Source of the DNA: a bacterium
Lineage (GTDB): Bacteria > Ratteibacteria > UBA8468 > B48-G9 > JAFGKM01
DNA: 15,124 nt
NCBI GenBank assembly: GCA_035370465.1
Contig: DAOOVW010000027.1
Location: 8,600 to 23,723 of the forward strand
Reading direction: 5' to 3'
Under the pieces are notes generated by a model. That model searched no databases. It was not told where the DNA came from and was given only the letters and a program-made list of their open reading frames with translations. The position numbers and the translations under genes are program-made. Positions 5,454 to 12,478 of this stretch are shown one piece after another (the stretch's first letter is position 1; every line of letters starts with the position of its first letter).

Positions 5454-6665
5454 ATGGAAAAAACAATTATGCATATTGATATGGACGCATATTTTGCTTC
5501 TATTGAACAGGTTACAAACCCTTTTTTAAAAGGAAAACCAATTATTGTTTGTGGTTCATATAAAACAAGGAGTGTGGTATCTTCCTGTTCCTATGAAGCA
5601 AAAAAATATGGAATTAAATCTGGTATGAGTGTAAAACAGGCATTAAATTTATGTCCAGATGTTATTATTGTAAGTGGATATCCTGAAAAATATGCAGAAG
5701 TATCAAAAGAAATTTTCTCAATTATAAAAATTTTTACTGAAAATATGGAAATATATTCCATAGACGAAGTTTTCCTTGATATTTCAGATATTTATCATTT
5801 ATATGGAGGGAAAAAACAACTTGCTTTTTCCATAAAGAAAGCAATAAGAGAAAAAACATCTCTCCCCTGCTCTGCTGGAATTGGACCAAATAAACTCATA
5901 GCAAAAATTGCCTCCTGTTTATGTAAACCAGATGGAATTAAAGTTGTTGAAAAAGAGGAAGTAGAAAAATTTATTTGCGACCTGCCCGTTGATAAAATAC
6001 CTGGAATTGGAGAAAAAACTAGAGAAAAACTTGAAGAATTTGGAATAGAAAAGTGTAAAGATATAAGAAAAGTTGGAAAAGAATTTTTAGTTGAAAAATT
6101 TGGAATAATTGGTGAGATAATATATAAAAAAAGTTTTGGTATAGGAAGTCAGGAAATAATAAAAATTCATCCACCTGCAAAATCAATTGGACATTCTTAT
6201 ACATTGCCTTTTGATACTTCTAATAAAGAAATTATAAATATAATTCTTTTCAAATTGTCTTATAAAGTGGCAGAAAGAATGAGAAGTGAAAATAAGCACG
6301 GGAAAGTAATTACTATATCATTAAGATTTGATGATTTTTCTTCAATTACAAAGAGAAAAAAATTTGTAGATATTCCAGCAGATGGAAAAGTAATTTTTAA
6401 AATAGGCAGTTTTATTTTAGAAGAAATAAAGATTGAAAAGAGAATAAGAGCAATTGGAATAACTGTTGGAGAAATTTTTGATTTTAACTATGACTATCTT
6501 TTTAAAAGAGAAAACAGGAGAGAATATCTTTTTCATAAAATTGACGATATAAATAATAAGTTTGGAGAAAAGACTATATTCCCGGCAGTTTTATTACTTG
6601 AAAAAAATTTAGAAGTGGAAAAAACACATTCTTTTGTTATGTGGAAATTTCAGAAAAAAGATTAG
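5454..6665 (+). CDS. dinB: DNA polymerase IV, Y-family translesion polymerase
   Basis: Error-prone polymerase of 403 aa that copies past DNA lesions. The first catalytic block is HIDMDAYFASIEQ (D9, D11), with F14 at the steric-gate position. The second is YSIDEVFLD (D104, E105). SAGIGPNKLIAKIAS (140-154) and the helix-hairpin-helix VDKIPGIGEKTREKL (179-193) follow, then the little-finger domain (about 243-360). I chose the ATG at 5454 because it gives the family-typical N-terminus MEKTIMHIDMD. The longer reading from 5385 lies inside the preceding gene and adds an unrelated stretch. There is no separate SD, so translation is probably coupled to the upstream stop one base away. A clear C-terminal clamp-binding motif was not recognised. 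Control by LexA is inferred from the operon. Confidence 0.94.
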   Translation: MEKTIMHIDMDAYFASIEQVTNPFLKGKPIIVCGSYKTRSVVSSCSYEAKKYGIKSGMSVKQALNLCPDVIIVSGYPEKYAEVSKEIFSIIKIFTENMEIYSIDEVFLDISDIYHLYGGKKQLAFSIKKAIREKTSLPCSAGIGPNKLIAKIASCLCKPDGIKVVEKEEVEKFICDLPVDKIPGIGEKTREKLEEFGIEKCKDIRKVGKEFLVEKFGIIGEIIYKKSFGIGSQEIIKIHPPAKSIGHSYTLPFDTSNKEIINIILFKLSYKVAERMRSENKHGKVITISLRFDDFSSITKRKKFVDIPADGKVIFKIGSFILEEIKIEKRIRAIGITVGEIFDFNYDYLFKRENRREYLFHKIDDINNKFGEKTIFPAVLLLEKNLEVEKTHSFVMWKFQKKD

Positions 6666-6695
6666 GGAAACTAAATTCAAAATTTCTCTGATTAC

Positions 6696-7112
6696 CTATT
6701 CCCCTATTATTTTTATCAAAACTCTCTTTGGTCTTCTTCCATCAAATTCACCATAAAATATCTGCTCCCATGGACCAAAATCAAGTTTCCCATCAGTTAT
6801 CGCCACAACTACTTCTCTCCCCATAATTTGTCTTTTCATATGGGCATCTGCATTATCTTCACCAACATTATGAGCATATTGAGACACCGGTTGATGAGGA
6901 GCAAGTTTTTCAAGCCATTTCTTAAAATCATTATGTAGACCTAACTCATCATCATTTATAAAAACACTGGCAGTTATATGCATCGCATTTACAAGAACAA
7001 TTCCTTCTTTAATTCCACTTTTATCAATTGCTTTTTGCACTCTCTCGGTAATATTTATAAACTCTACTTTCTCTTTCGTATTAAACCATATTTCTTCTCT
7101 ATGTGTTTTCAT
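6696..7112 (-). CDS. YjbQ/UPF0047 family protein
   Basis: Protein of 138 aa from the YjbQ (UPF0047) family, small trimeric enzymes. Some members show thiamin-phosphate synthase side activity, but the true function is not settled. Conserved parts are the NAMHITASVFINDDE segment (42-56), YAHNVGEDNADAHMKRQIMG (79-98, with the His/Asp/Asn cluster) and DFGPWEQIFYGEFDG (111-125). The frame is open back to 7178, but I place the start at 7112. Its product begins MKTHREEIWF as in the family, AAAGGA (7117-7122) sits just upstream, and the predicted promoter and inverted repeat lie within the longer version. It is monocistronic and converges with dinB, with 30 bp between them and no clear terminator. 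Confidence 0.88.
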   Translation of the reverse strand: MKTHREEIWFNTKEKVEFINITERVQKAIDKSGIKEGIVLVNAMHITASVFINDDELGLHNDFKKWLEKLAPHQPVSQYAHNVGEDNADAHMKRQIMGREVVVAITDGKLDFGPWEQIFYGEFDGRRPKRVLIKIIGE

Positions 7113-7131
7113 TTTATCCTTTGTCATTATC

Positions 7132-7159
7132 ATTTTATATTTTATATTCCCTGTGTCAA
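7132..7159 (-). promoter_or_regulatory. Promoter of the yjbQ-family gene
   Basis: On the minus strand TTGACA (plus-strand TGTCAA, 7154-7159), 16-bp spacer, TAAAAT (7132-7137, 5 of 6). Predicted start near 7125, about 13 nt before the ATG and just ahead of the AAAGGA ribosome site. The -35 is in the left arm of the inverted repeat at 7150-7174. Confidence 0.6.
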
Positions 7160-7174
7160 ATAAGTTGACACAGG
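7150..7174. promoter_or_regulatory. Perfect 10-bp inverted repeat holding both divergent -35 boxes
   Basis: CCTGTGTCAA at 7150-7159 and TTGACACAGG at 7165-7174 are exact reverse complements separated by ATAAG. Each arm contains a consensus -35 (TTGACA) for one of the two divergent genes. The symmetry extends four bases (CAGG) beyond each hexamer, more than two -35 boxes need. It is a possible operator or a site of mutual promoter exclusion. Confidence 0.75.
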
Positions 7175-7193
7175 ACAATTATTTATCTATAAT
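7165..7193 (+). promoter_or_regulatory. Consensus sigma-70-type promoter of the SYLF gene
   Basis: TTGACA (7165-7170), 17-bp spacer, TATAAT (7188-7193): a perfect match to the housekeeping consensus in both boxes and spacing. Predicted start near 7200, giving a leader of about 65 nt to the ATG at 7265. Confidence 0.85.
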
Positions 7194-7264
7194 ATTTTAG
7201 GGTCTCAGAAATTAATAATTTTTGGAAAATACAAGAAATAAATATGTTTAAACCAGGAGGAGAA

Positions 7265-7948
7265 ATGAAGAAGATAACTGTTTTTGTGATTTGTCTTTTA
7301 TTTTTTATTTCTTCAAATCTTTTTGCTTTATCAAAAGAATCTCTTGTTGAAAGAATTAAAATGGCAGAAAAATTACTTGATGATTTTACGACTGCTCCTG
7401 ATAGACAAATTCCACAGGAATTAATCAACCAGGCAGAAGGAATTATTTTTATGAAACAATATAAAGGTGGCTTTGTACTTGGAGCAAAAGGAGGAAATGG
7501 AATAATTCTTGCAAAAGACAGAAATACAGGAAAATGGAGTGCCCCTGCTTTTGTCTCTAATGTTGAAGGGAGTTTCGGATTTCAAGCAGGTGGTCAATCA
7601 ATTGAAACAATTGTTTTAATAATGAATAAAGAAGGACTTGATATGCTTCTTAAATCAAGAGTAAAAATTGGAGTTGACATTTCAGCAGCAGCAGGTCCTT
7701 ATGGTAGAGATGCAGCAGCACAACTTGGAGCAGGAGTTGGTCTCCTTATATATTCAAGGGCAAAAGGACTTTATGCCGGTGCTTCAATAGAAGGTGGATT
7801 TCTTGCAATTGATGAAGAAGCAAATCAAATTTTCTATGGGAAAGATGTTAAAGTAAGGGACATTTTAATAAGAAGAACAGTAAAAATACCAGAAGAGGCA
7901 AAAACACTCATACAGAAACTTGAAAATTATGCACAAATTACTGAATAA
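7265..7948 (+). CDS. Secreted SYLF/Ysc84-domain lipid-binding protein
   Basis: Protein of 227 aa with an N-terminal signal peptide (KK, then a hydrophobic stretch to about residue 21, ending LFA-LS) followed by a SYLF (Ysc84, formerly DUF500) domain at about 45-220. The domain is marked by a Gly-rich pattern: GIIFMKQYKGGFVLGAKGG (59-77), WSAPAFVSNVEGSFGFQAGG (91-110), the long helix with VLIMNKEGLDMLL, and GAGVGLLIYSRAKGLYAGAS (155-174). SYLF domains in eukaryotes bind phosphoinositides. Bacterial secreted forms are widespread but their job is unclear, so an envelope lipid-binding role is inferred. The start at 7265 has AGGAGG at 7255-7260. The ATG at 7244 in the same frame lies ahead of the SD and would spoil the signal peptide. 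It has its own very strong promoter. Confidence 0.9.
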   Translation: MKKITVFVICLLFFISSNLFALSKESLVERIKMAEKLLDDFTTAPDRQIPQELINQAEGIIFMKQYKGGFVLGAKGGNGIILAKDRNTGKWSAPAFVSNVEGSFGFQAGGQSIETIVLIMNKEGLDMLLKSRVKIGVDISAAAGPYGRDAAAQLGAGVGLLIYSRAKGLYAGASIEGGFLAIDEEANQIFYGKDVKVRDILIRRTVKIPEEAKTLIQKLENYAQITE

Positions 7949-7957
7949 CTGTTTAAC

Positions 7958-7976
7958 TTCCCTTTAAGGAATTTTT
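7958..7976 (+). terminator. Weak candidate terminator after the SYLF gene
   Basis: TTCC (7958-7961) and GGAA (7968-7971) can form a short stem with a 6-nt loop, followed by TTTTT (7972-7976). Only four pairs and low G+C make this weak. It lies between convergent genes and overlaps the stop of the LysM lipoprotein gene. Confidence 0.25.
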
Positions 7977-8791
7977 AATTTCTGCCCAACATAAACTGTA
8001 TCATTCTTTAAATTATTTAGTTTTTTTATAGCACTGATCGTTGTATTATGCTTTCTTGCAATTTCACTAAGATTATCTCCTTTTTTAACAATATAATATT
8101 TTACATCAGAAGATAGTTCTTTAGATACTTCTTTTGAAGTTTCTTTTTCAGAAATTTGTGTTGTTCCACTCTGTGAAATTTTATTTTTAAGAAAATAAAT
8201 CTCACTTTCATGCTTTGTTAATTCATCAAGAAATATCTTTGAATTTTTGTTTAATAGTTCTTCAAGTTCTGAATATTTTAATGTATTATCACTTATAATT
8301 TCTTCCTGTGATTTCTTTAAAACAGATAAATCCTTCTGCATTAAAGTAAGAGAACTGTTTAATGTTGCAATAGAAGAAATAATATCTGTATATGTCTTTT
8401 TGAGTGAATCTATGTCTCTCCTCACTTCTATGGTATTTTTTTCTATATTATCATTCTGTTGTTCTACCTTTTTTTCAAAGTTATAATTTACTTCATCTAT
8501 TTTTCCCTTTATTAGATTAACTTCTTTTTCAATAGTTGAAATTCTTTCTAAAATTATTGCCTGGTCTTTTTTAAATGATTCAACTTTTACATTAAGGTTG
8601 TCAATTTTATTATTATAGTCATTTTCAATTTCTTTAAACTTATCTGCTATTGCTTTTGAAGTTAAATATAAATCCTGCTCAACAGAAGTAACCTTTTCTT
8701 TTACTGTACCAACATCTTCTTTTGTTGCAATTGACTGACAACCGGCAAAAATAAAGGGTAAGAATAATAAAAGTAATAATTTCTTTTTCAT
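7964..8791 (-). CDS. Coiled-coil LysM lipoprotein at the end of the Tol-Pal operon
   Basis: Lipoprotein of 275 aa. The lipobox FAGC at 15-18 puts lipid on C18. A long, charged, heptad-like helical region of about 25-205 (repeated hydrophobics in IDNLNVKVESF, ISTIEKEVNLIKGKIDEV and similar) should form a coiled coil. A Ser/Thr/Glu linker leads to a C-terminal LysM domain at 232-275 (YYIVKKGDNLSEIARKHN ... VYVGQKLKIP). LysM domains bind N-acetylglucosamine in peptidoglycan, so the protein probably ties a membrane to the wall. It overlaps pal by 4 bp (ATGA), which indicates coupled translation. This is the position where CpoB/YbgF (coiled coil plus TPR) usually sits. Here the coiled coil is kept but a LysM replaces the TPRs. 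That it is a functional stand-in for CpoB is inference. There is no independent SD. Confidence 0.85.
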   Translation of the reverse strand: MKKKLLLLLFLPFIFAGCQSIATKEDVGTVKEKVTSVEQDLYLTSKAIADKFKEIENDYNNKIDNLNVKVESFKKDQAIILERISTIEKEVNLIKGKIDEVNYNFEKKVEQQNDNIEKNTIEVRRDIDSLKKTYTDIISSIATLNSSLTLMQKDLSVLKKSQEEIISDNTLKYSELEELLNKNSKIFLDELTKHESEIYFLKNKISQSGTTQISEKETSKEVSKELSSDVKYYIVKKGDNLSEIARKHNTTISAIKKLNNLKNDTVYVGQKLKIP

Positions 8792-9402
8792 TTTACAATT
8801 TTAAATTCACATCTTCTATTTTTTGCCCATGCTTCTTCACAATGACGAGGGTCTGCTGGGTTGTCTTCTCCATAACTTACAGTATAAAGACGACTTGGAG
8901 AAATTCCATAGTTAATTAGAAAATTTCTTGCACTTAATGCTCTCTGTTCACCAAGAACTAAATTATATTCCCTTGTCCCTCTTTCATCACAATGTCCTTC
9001 AATAAGAATTTTTACTTCTGGATTTGCTTTTAAATAATCTCCTATTTTCTTTAATTTTTCTATTGAGTCCTGCTTTAAATCATATTTATCAAAATTAAAA
9101 TAAATATTTTCAAATATTGCCGCAACTTCTCCTTCTGGTTTCTCTACTTTTGCACCTTCAGATAATTTTTGAGGTGGTACTTCTTCACCAACAGCAACTT
9201 TAACTTCTTCTTTCTTCTCTTCTACTTTTGGTTTTTCAACTGGTTTTTCAATTTCTTCAATCACTTTGCTAATTGGAGTCGCTTCTTTAACTTCTTCTTT
9301 TTTAACCTCTTCTTTCTTGGCTTCTTTTTTCCTTCCAGGACACTGACAACTCGCAAAAAGTACCGCTACTAAAAAAACTAAACCAAACTTTAAATATTTC
9401 AT
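8788..9402 (-). CDS. pal: Pal, peptidoglycan-associated outer-membrane lipoprotein
   Basis: Outer-membrane lipoprotein of 204 aa. The lipobox FASC places lipid on C19. A long Lys/Glu/Pro/Val-rich linker (about 23-90) spans the periplasm. The OmpA-like domain at 98-204 carries FNFDKYDL, EGHCDERGTREYN (with the Asp and Arg that hold the diaminopimelate of peptidoglycan) and the ending WAKNRRCEFKIVK. It binds peptidoglycan and TolB. Of two adjacent ATGs I take the second: AGGAGG at 9408-9413 is 5 nt from it but only 2 nt from the ATG at 9403-9405. C138, C188 and C198 are in the folded domain, and the last two could pair. It has its own consensus promoter as well as operon read-through, and overlaps the LysM lipoprotein gene by 4 bp. 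Confidence 0.95.
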   Translation of the reverse strand: MKYLKFGLVFLVAVLFASCQCPGRKKEAKKEEVKKEEVKEATPISKVIEEIEKPVEKPKVEEKKEEVKVAVGEEVPPQKLSEGAKVEKPEGEVAAIFENIYFNFDKYDLKQDSIEKLKKIGDYLKANPEVKILIEGHCDERGTREYNLVLGEQRALSARNFLINYGISPSRLYTVSYGEDNPADPRHCEEAWAKNRRCEFKIVK

Positions 9403-9446
9403 CATACCCTCCTTTTTAAGGAATTATATATTTCACTTTTTTTATT

Positions 9447-9475
9447 ATTATATTCTTCACTTTTTAAATTGTCAA
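9447..9475 (-). promoter_or_regulatory. Consensus internal promoter for pal and the LysM lipoprotein
   Basis: On the minus strand a perfect TTGACA (plus-strand TGTCAA, 9470-9475), 17-bp spacer and perfect TATAAT (plus-strand ATTATA, 9447-9452) lie in the 75-bp gap after tolB. Predicted start near 9440, with a leader of about 38 nt that includes the pal SD. Confidence 0.85.
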
Positions 9476-9480
9476 ATTTT

Positions 9481-10698
9481 TTAAAATTTTTCCCAATCAG
9501 GACTGAAAGTATCATATTTAAAATTAGTAAGGTCTCTTGTTTCCCCTGTAAAAACATCTATTATACATATTTTTGATGGATATATATTCACTTTTGAAAA
9601 AACAATATGTCTGCTATCTGAAGCCCATGAAATTGTTTCACTGCCAGAAGAATTTGATAATATTTTTGTTTTATTTGTTTTTACATCAAAAATTGCAATT
9701 TTATAATCACCAGTTCTAACAATATATGCAATATAATTCCCATCCGGAGACCATTTAGGTGATGTTGAGTACGAGAACTCATAACTTATTCTTTTTACTC
9801 CAAATCCATCCGAATCCATAATAAAAATTTGGGGTGTTCCATATTTGTCAGAAACAAAAGCAATTTTTTCACCATCAGGAGAAAATGAAGGAGAACTATC
9901 AACCCCTTTATAATTTGTTAATCTTCTTATTATTTTCCCATCAATTGTTGCTAAATAAATTTCTGGATTACCTGATTTACTTAAAACAACTCCTAAAATA
10001 TTTTTTTGCTTACAGGGTGCTACACATGCATTCAAACCAGGGTACTGGAAAATTGTTTCTTCTTTTCCTGTATTAAAATCATATTTTGCAATTTCAGGAT
10101 AATTATTTTTGTAAGAAACAAAATAAAATCCACTTCTATCACCTGTCCAAACTGGAAAATTAACAAGAAAATTAAAATTAGTAATTTGCTTTAAATTCCT
10201 GCCATCATAATCACAAACATATATTTGATATTTTCCAGTTTTATTTGCAACAAAAATAACTCTACTCTGGGCAATTCCTGGCTTTCCAGTAAGAAATAAA
10301 ACAATATCATCGTTAACAACATGAGCAAAATAAAAGGGGTCTTTCAAAATATTATAATTTTTCCTAAAAAGTTCTTGTTCTTCTAAATTATCAAAAACAG
10401 AGACAACAATATTTCCCTTTTCATTTTTAACCGAAATTATAATATTTACTGGAAAGTCCTGTTTACTTTCCTCAATATCTTCAACAAAATTTTCACTTTT
10501 GATATTAAAATATCCAGAATAAAAAAGGTCTTTACTCAATGTATTTGAAAAATTTTCCCAGTAGTTATTTTTTTCAATTTGAAAAAGTAAAACAACCTCT
10601 GCTTTTTGAGTAAAATCCTTTGTTATTTGAAGAAAAACTTGTGGAACAGAAAAACACGGCATTATAATTAAGAAAAAAAACAAAAGAAATTTTCTCAT
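9481..10698 (-). CDS. tolB: TolB, periplasmic beta-propeller of the Tol-Pal system
   Basis: Periplasmic protein of 405 aa (E. coli TolB is about 430). A signal peptide covers about 1-18. The N-terminal alpha/beta domain spans about 19-135, ending in LTGKPGIAQSRVIFV (136-150), which aligns with the conserved LTG-PG-F-TRI segment of TolB. The propeller blades (PD40/WD40-like repeats) follow: GKYQIYVCDYDGRNLKQIT (155-173), SPSFSPDGEKIAFVSDKYG (269-287), SPKWSPDGNYIAYIVRTGD (313-331) and a last blade to 403. TolB binds Pal and is released by TolA. The ATG shares its A with the stop of the upstream gene (TAATG at 10696-10700), and AGGAGG lies just before it, so translation is coupled. C225 and C229 in the propeller are unusual but may be harmless. 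Confidence 0.93.
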   Translation of the reverse strand: MRKFLLFFFLIIMPCFSVPQVFLQITKDFTQKAEVVLLFQIEKNNYWENFSNTLSKDLFYSGYFNIKSENFVEDIEESKQDFPVNIIISVKNEKGNIVVSVFDNLEEQELFRKNYNILKDPFYFAHVVNDDIVLFLTGKPGIAQSRVIFVANKTGKYQIYVCDYDGRNLKQITNFNFLVNFPVWTGDRSGFYFVSYKNNYPEIAKYDFNTGKEETIFQYPGLNACVAPCKQKNILGVVLSKSGNPEIYLATIDGKIIRRLTNYKGVDSSPSFSPDGEKIAFVSDKYGTPQIFIMDSDGFGVKRISYEFSYSTSPKWSPDGNYIAYIVRTGDYKIAIFDVKTNKTKILSNSSGSETISWASDSRHIVFSKVNIYPSKICIIDVFTGETRDLTNFKYDTFSPDWEKF

Positions 10699-11504
10699 TA
10701 CCCCTCCTCTTTTTTAAACTCTATTGTCACTTCAAGATACTCCTCTTTTATTTCCTCAGGAAATGGAGGAATATTTTTTGTAGATTTTATCGCACTTTCT
10801 GCTGACTTGTCAAATGGTTTGTACCCAGAACTTTTTTCAATTCTTAAATTAGATATTTCTCCATTTTTATAAATCCTAAAAGAAATTATTGTAGAAAAGT
10901 CACCAATAATGTTACCAAAGTTCCAGTTTTCTTCAATCTTATTTTTCAAAAGTGATATATACCAGGAAGGTATATCATTTGAAATTCTTAAATTCTCTAA
11001 ATTTAATGATGTAGAAAAAAGAGTTGACATATCTTCTTGGCTTATTTCCTGTTTAATATTTGTTTTATTGCTACTACCTTTTGTATTAGAACTACTTATT
11101 TCTCGATTTCCAATTTTGCTTAAAAGTTCTTTTTTATATTCATCAGCATTAAAAGAAGATGTCTTACTACTTGGAGAAATTTCACCAGCAGAAGAACTTT
11201 TCCTCCCTGAAGAACCTTTTTTTTCAGAAGAAATTTTTGTTTTTTCTTGATATTTTTCTTTTACCTCTTTTTTTACTTCTTTTTCCTCTTCAGTTTTATA
11301 ATTTTCTCCAACAGGGGTGTTAATTACCTGCATAACTCCCGGAATATCAACTATCTGTACAAAAAAAACATTCTCTTTCCTCTTCATATTTACAGAAGAA
11401 AAAATCAAAAAAACACCCGCAACGATATGAATTACAACAGATAATAAGAAACTCCTTTTTTTTACTTTACCTGTGTCGCCAAACCTACTTTCTCTATTTC
11501 GCAT
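10698..11504 (-). CDS. tolA: TolA/TonB-like energy-transducing protein
   Basis: Inner-membrane-anchored periplasmic protein of 268 aa. A short basic cytoplasmic tail precedes one membrane helix at about 19-37. The helix has S22-x3-H26, the Ser/His pair TonB and TolA use to couple to the ExbB/TolQ motor. A Lys/Glu then Ser-rich periplasmic stretch (about 65-155) is much shorter than the long helix of E. coli TolA. A C-terminal TonB-type domain covers about 180-266 (WYISLLKNKIEENWNFG, FRIYKNGEISNLRIEKSSG, SAIKSTKNIPPFP). Position between tolR and tolB says TolA; the C-terminal domain looks TonB-like, common in non-proteobacterial Tol systems. The start overlaps tolR by 43 bp. AAAGGA directly abuts the ATG, so initiation probably relies on coupling, and no later start keeps the membrane helix. 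Confidence 0.85.
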   Translation of the reverse strand: MRNRESRFGDTGKVKKRSFLLSVVIHIVAGVFLIFSSVNMKRKENVFFVQIVDIPGVMQVINTPVGENYKTEEEKEVKKEVKEKYQEKTKISSEKKGSSGRKSSSAGEISPSSKTSSFNADEYKKELLSKIGNREISSSNTKGSSNKTNIKQEISQEDMSTLFSTSLNLENLRISNDIPSWYISLLKNKIEENWNFGNIIGDFSTIISFRIYKNGEISNLRIEKSSGYKPFDKSAESAIKSTKNIPPFPEEIKEEYLEVTIEFKKEEG

Positions 11505-11860
11505 TCCTTTATTATATCTAAAACTTTAATTATGTTATTATAAGAGACATCTTTATCACCTTTAACAATTACAGAAATACCTGTCCCTTTTTTTTCTTTT
11601 AATTCCTTATATAGGTCTCTTAATGTAATTTTTGTACTTCCCAAATAATATGTTTCATCTTTTGCAACAGTTATAACTACACTCTTTTCTACTTCTACTT
11701 TTGATGGAGATGATTCTGGCAATTTAACTTCAATCCCCTGTTCAATTAAAGGTGCCATCATCAAAAGCATTATTACAAGATTTAAAGCAACATCAACAAG
11801 ATTTGTAATACTTATATTTGAAAGTATAGAACTATTTTTATTATCAAAATAGTTATTCAT
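11462..11860 (-). CDS. tolR: TolR (ExbD/TolR family proton-channel subunit)
   Basis: Inner-membrane protein of 132 aa with one membrane helix at about 20-38 and a periplasmic domain at about 42-130. D23 in NLVDVALNLVIMLL is the conserved protonatable Asp of ExbD/TolR, at the same residue number as in E. coli TolR. The periplasmic part has SVVITVAKDETYYLG and ISVIVKGDKDVSYNNIIKVLD, the usual family pattern. With TolQ it forms the proton-driven stator complex that powers TolA. It overlaps tolQ by 8 bp (ATGAATAA) and the next gene by 43 bp. Confidence 0.93.
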   Translation of the reverse strand: MNNYFDNKNSSILSNISITNLVDVALNLVIMLLMMAPLIEQGIEVKLPESSPSKVEVEKSVVITVAKDETYYLGSTKITLRDLYKELKEKKGTGISVIVKGDKDVSYNNIIKVLDIIKECEIEKVGLATQVK

Positions 11861-12455
11861 TTTTAATTTTCAAATAATTTAAAATATCTCCTGTTATACT
11901 GAACATATCTGTTTTAATTTTTTCTGTTTTATCCTGAAAATAATTATAACCAACTGCTGCTGGAATTGCTACAAGCAATCCATAAACAGTAGTTATAAGT
12001 GCTTCTGCAACTCCTGATGAAATTACTCTGGTAGAAGCAGAACCAGTAGCAGCAATATTATTAAATGCCATTAGAAGTCCCCAAACAGTTCCTAGCAATC
12101 CCAGAAAAGGTGCAATAGAAGTAATTGTTGCAAGAAAAGAAAGGTCTGTTTTTAATTTATTTGATTCAATAAAAATTATTTTTTCAATCTCTTCTTCCTT
12201 AATATCCCCCTTTTTATCAATTATCCTTTTACATTCCTTTAAAACAAAAAAAAGAGGGCATTTAATAACTATAATTTTTTTACCATAAGTAATTATATCT
12301 TTCATAATATTATTTTTTCTTTCAACACTCCTTAAATAAAAAAATTTATAGAACATAATATACCAGGAATATATTGAAAGAAAAAGAAGAATAACAATAT
12401 CAAGTTTTCCAGCCCAATCAGATAATTGCCAGGAAGAAACCCATATATTACCCAT
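11853..12455 (-). CDS. tolQ: TolQ (ExbB/TolQ/MotA family proton-channel subunit)
   Basis: Inner-membrane protein of 200 aa with three membrane helices at about 19-38, 107-130 and 148-170. Conserved segments are APFLGLLGTVWGLLMAF (115-131) and GVAEALITTVYGLLVAIPA (148-166). T123 and a T at 155/156 occupy the positions of pore-lining threonines in the family. The cytoplasmic loop between the first two helices is of normal length. It forms the motor with TolR; ExbB is the main alternative, but tolB and pal downstream make TolQ the better name. GGAG lies just before the ATG and there are 23 bp to the preceding gene. Confidence 0.93.
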   Translation of the reverse strand: MGNIWVSSWQLSDWAGKLDIVILLFLSIYSWYIMFYKFFYLRSVERKNNIMKDIITYGKKIIVIKCPLFFVLKECKRIIDKKGDIKEEEIEKIIFIESNKLKTDLSFLATITSIAPFLGLLGTVWGLLMAFNNIAATGSASTRVISSGVAEALITTVYGLLVAIPAAVGYNYFQDKTEKIKTDMFSITGDILNYLKIKNE

Positions 12456-12478
12456 ATTTACTCCTATTCCTCTTTCTT

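Noticed and set aside
7113..7178. Longer N-terminus for the YjbQ protein (22 extra residues)
   Set aside because: The extension would contain the promoter and the inverted repeat. The family N-terminus and the AAAGGA site both point to the ATG at 7112.
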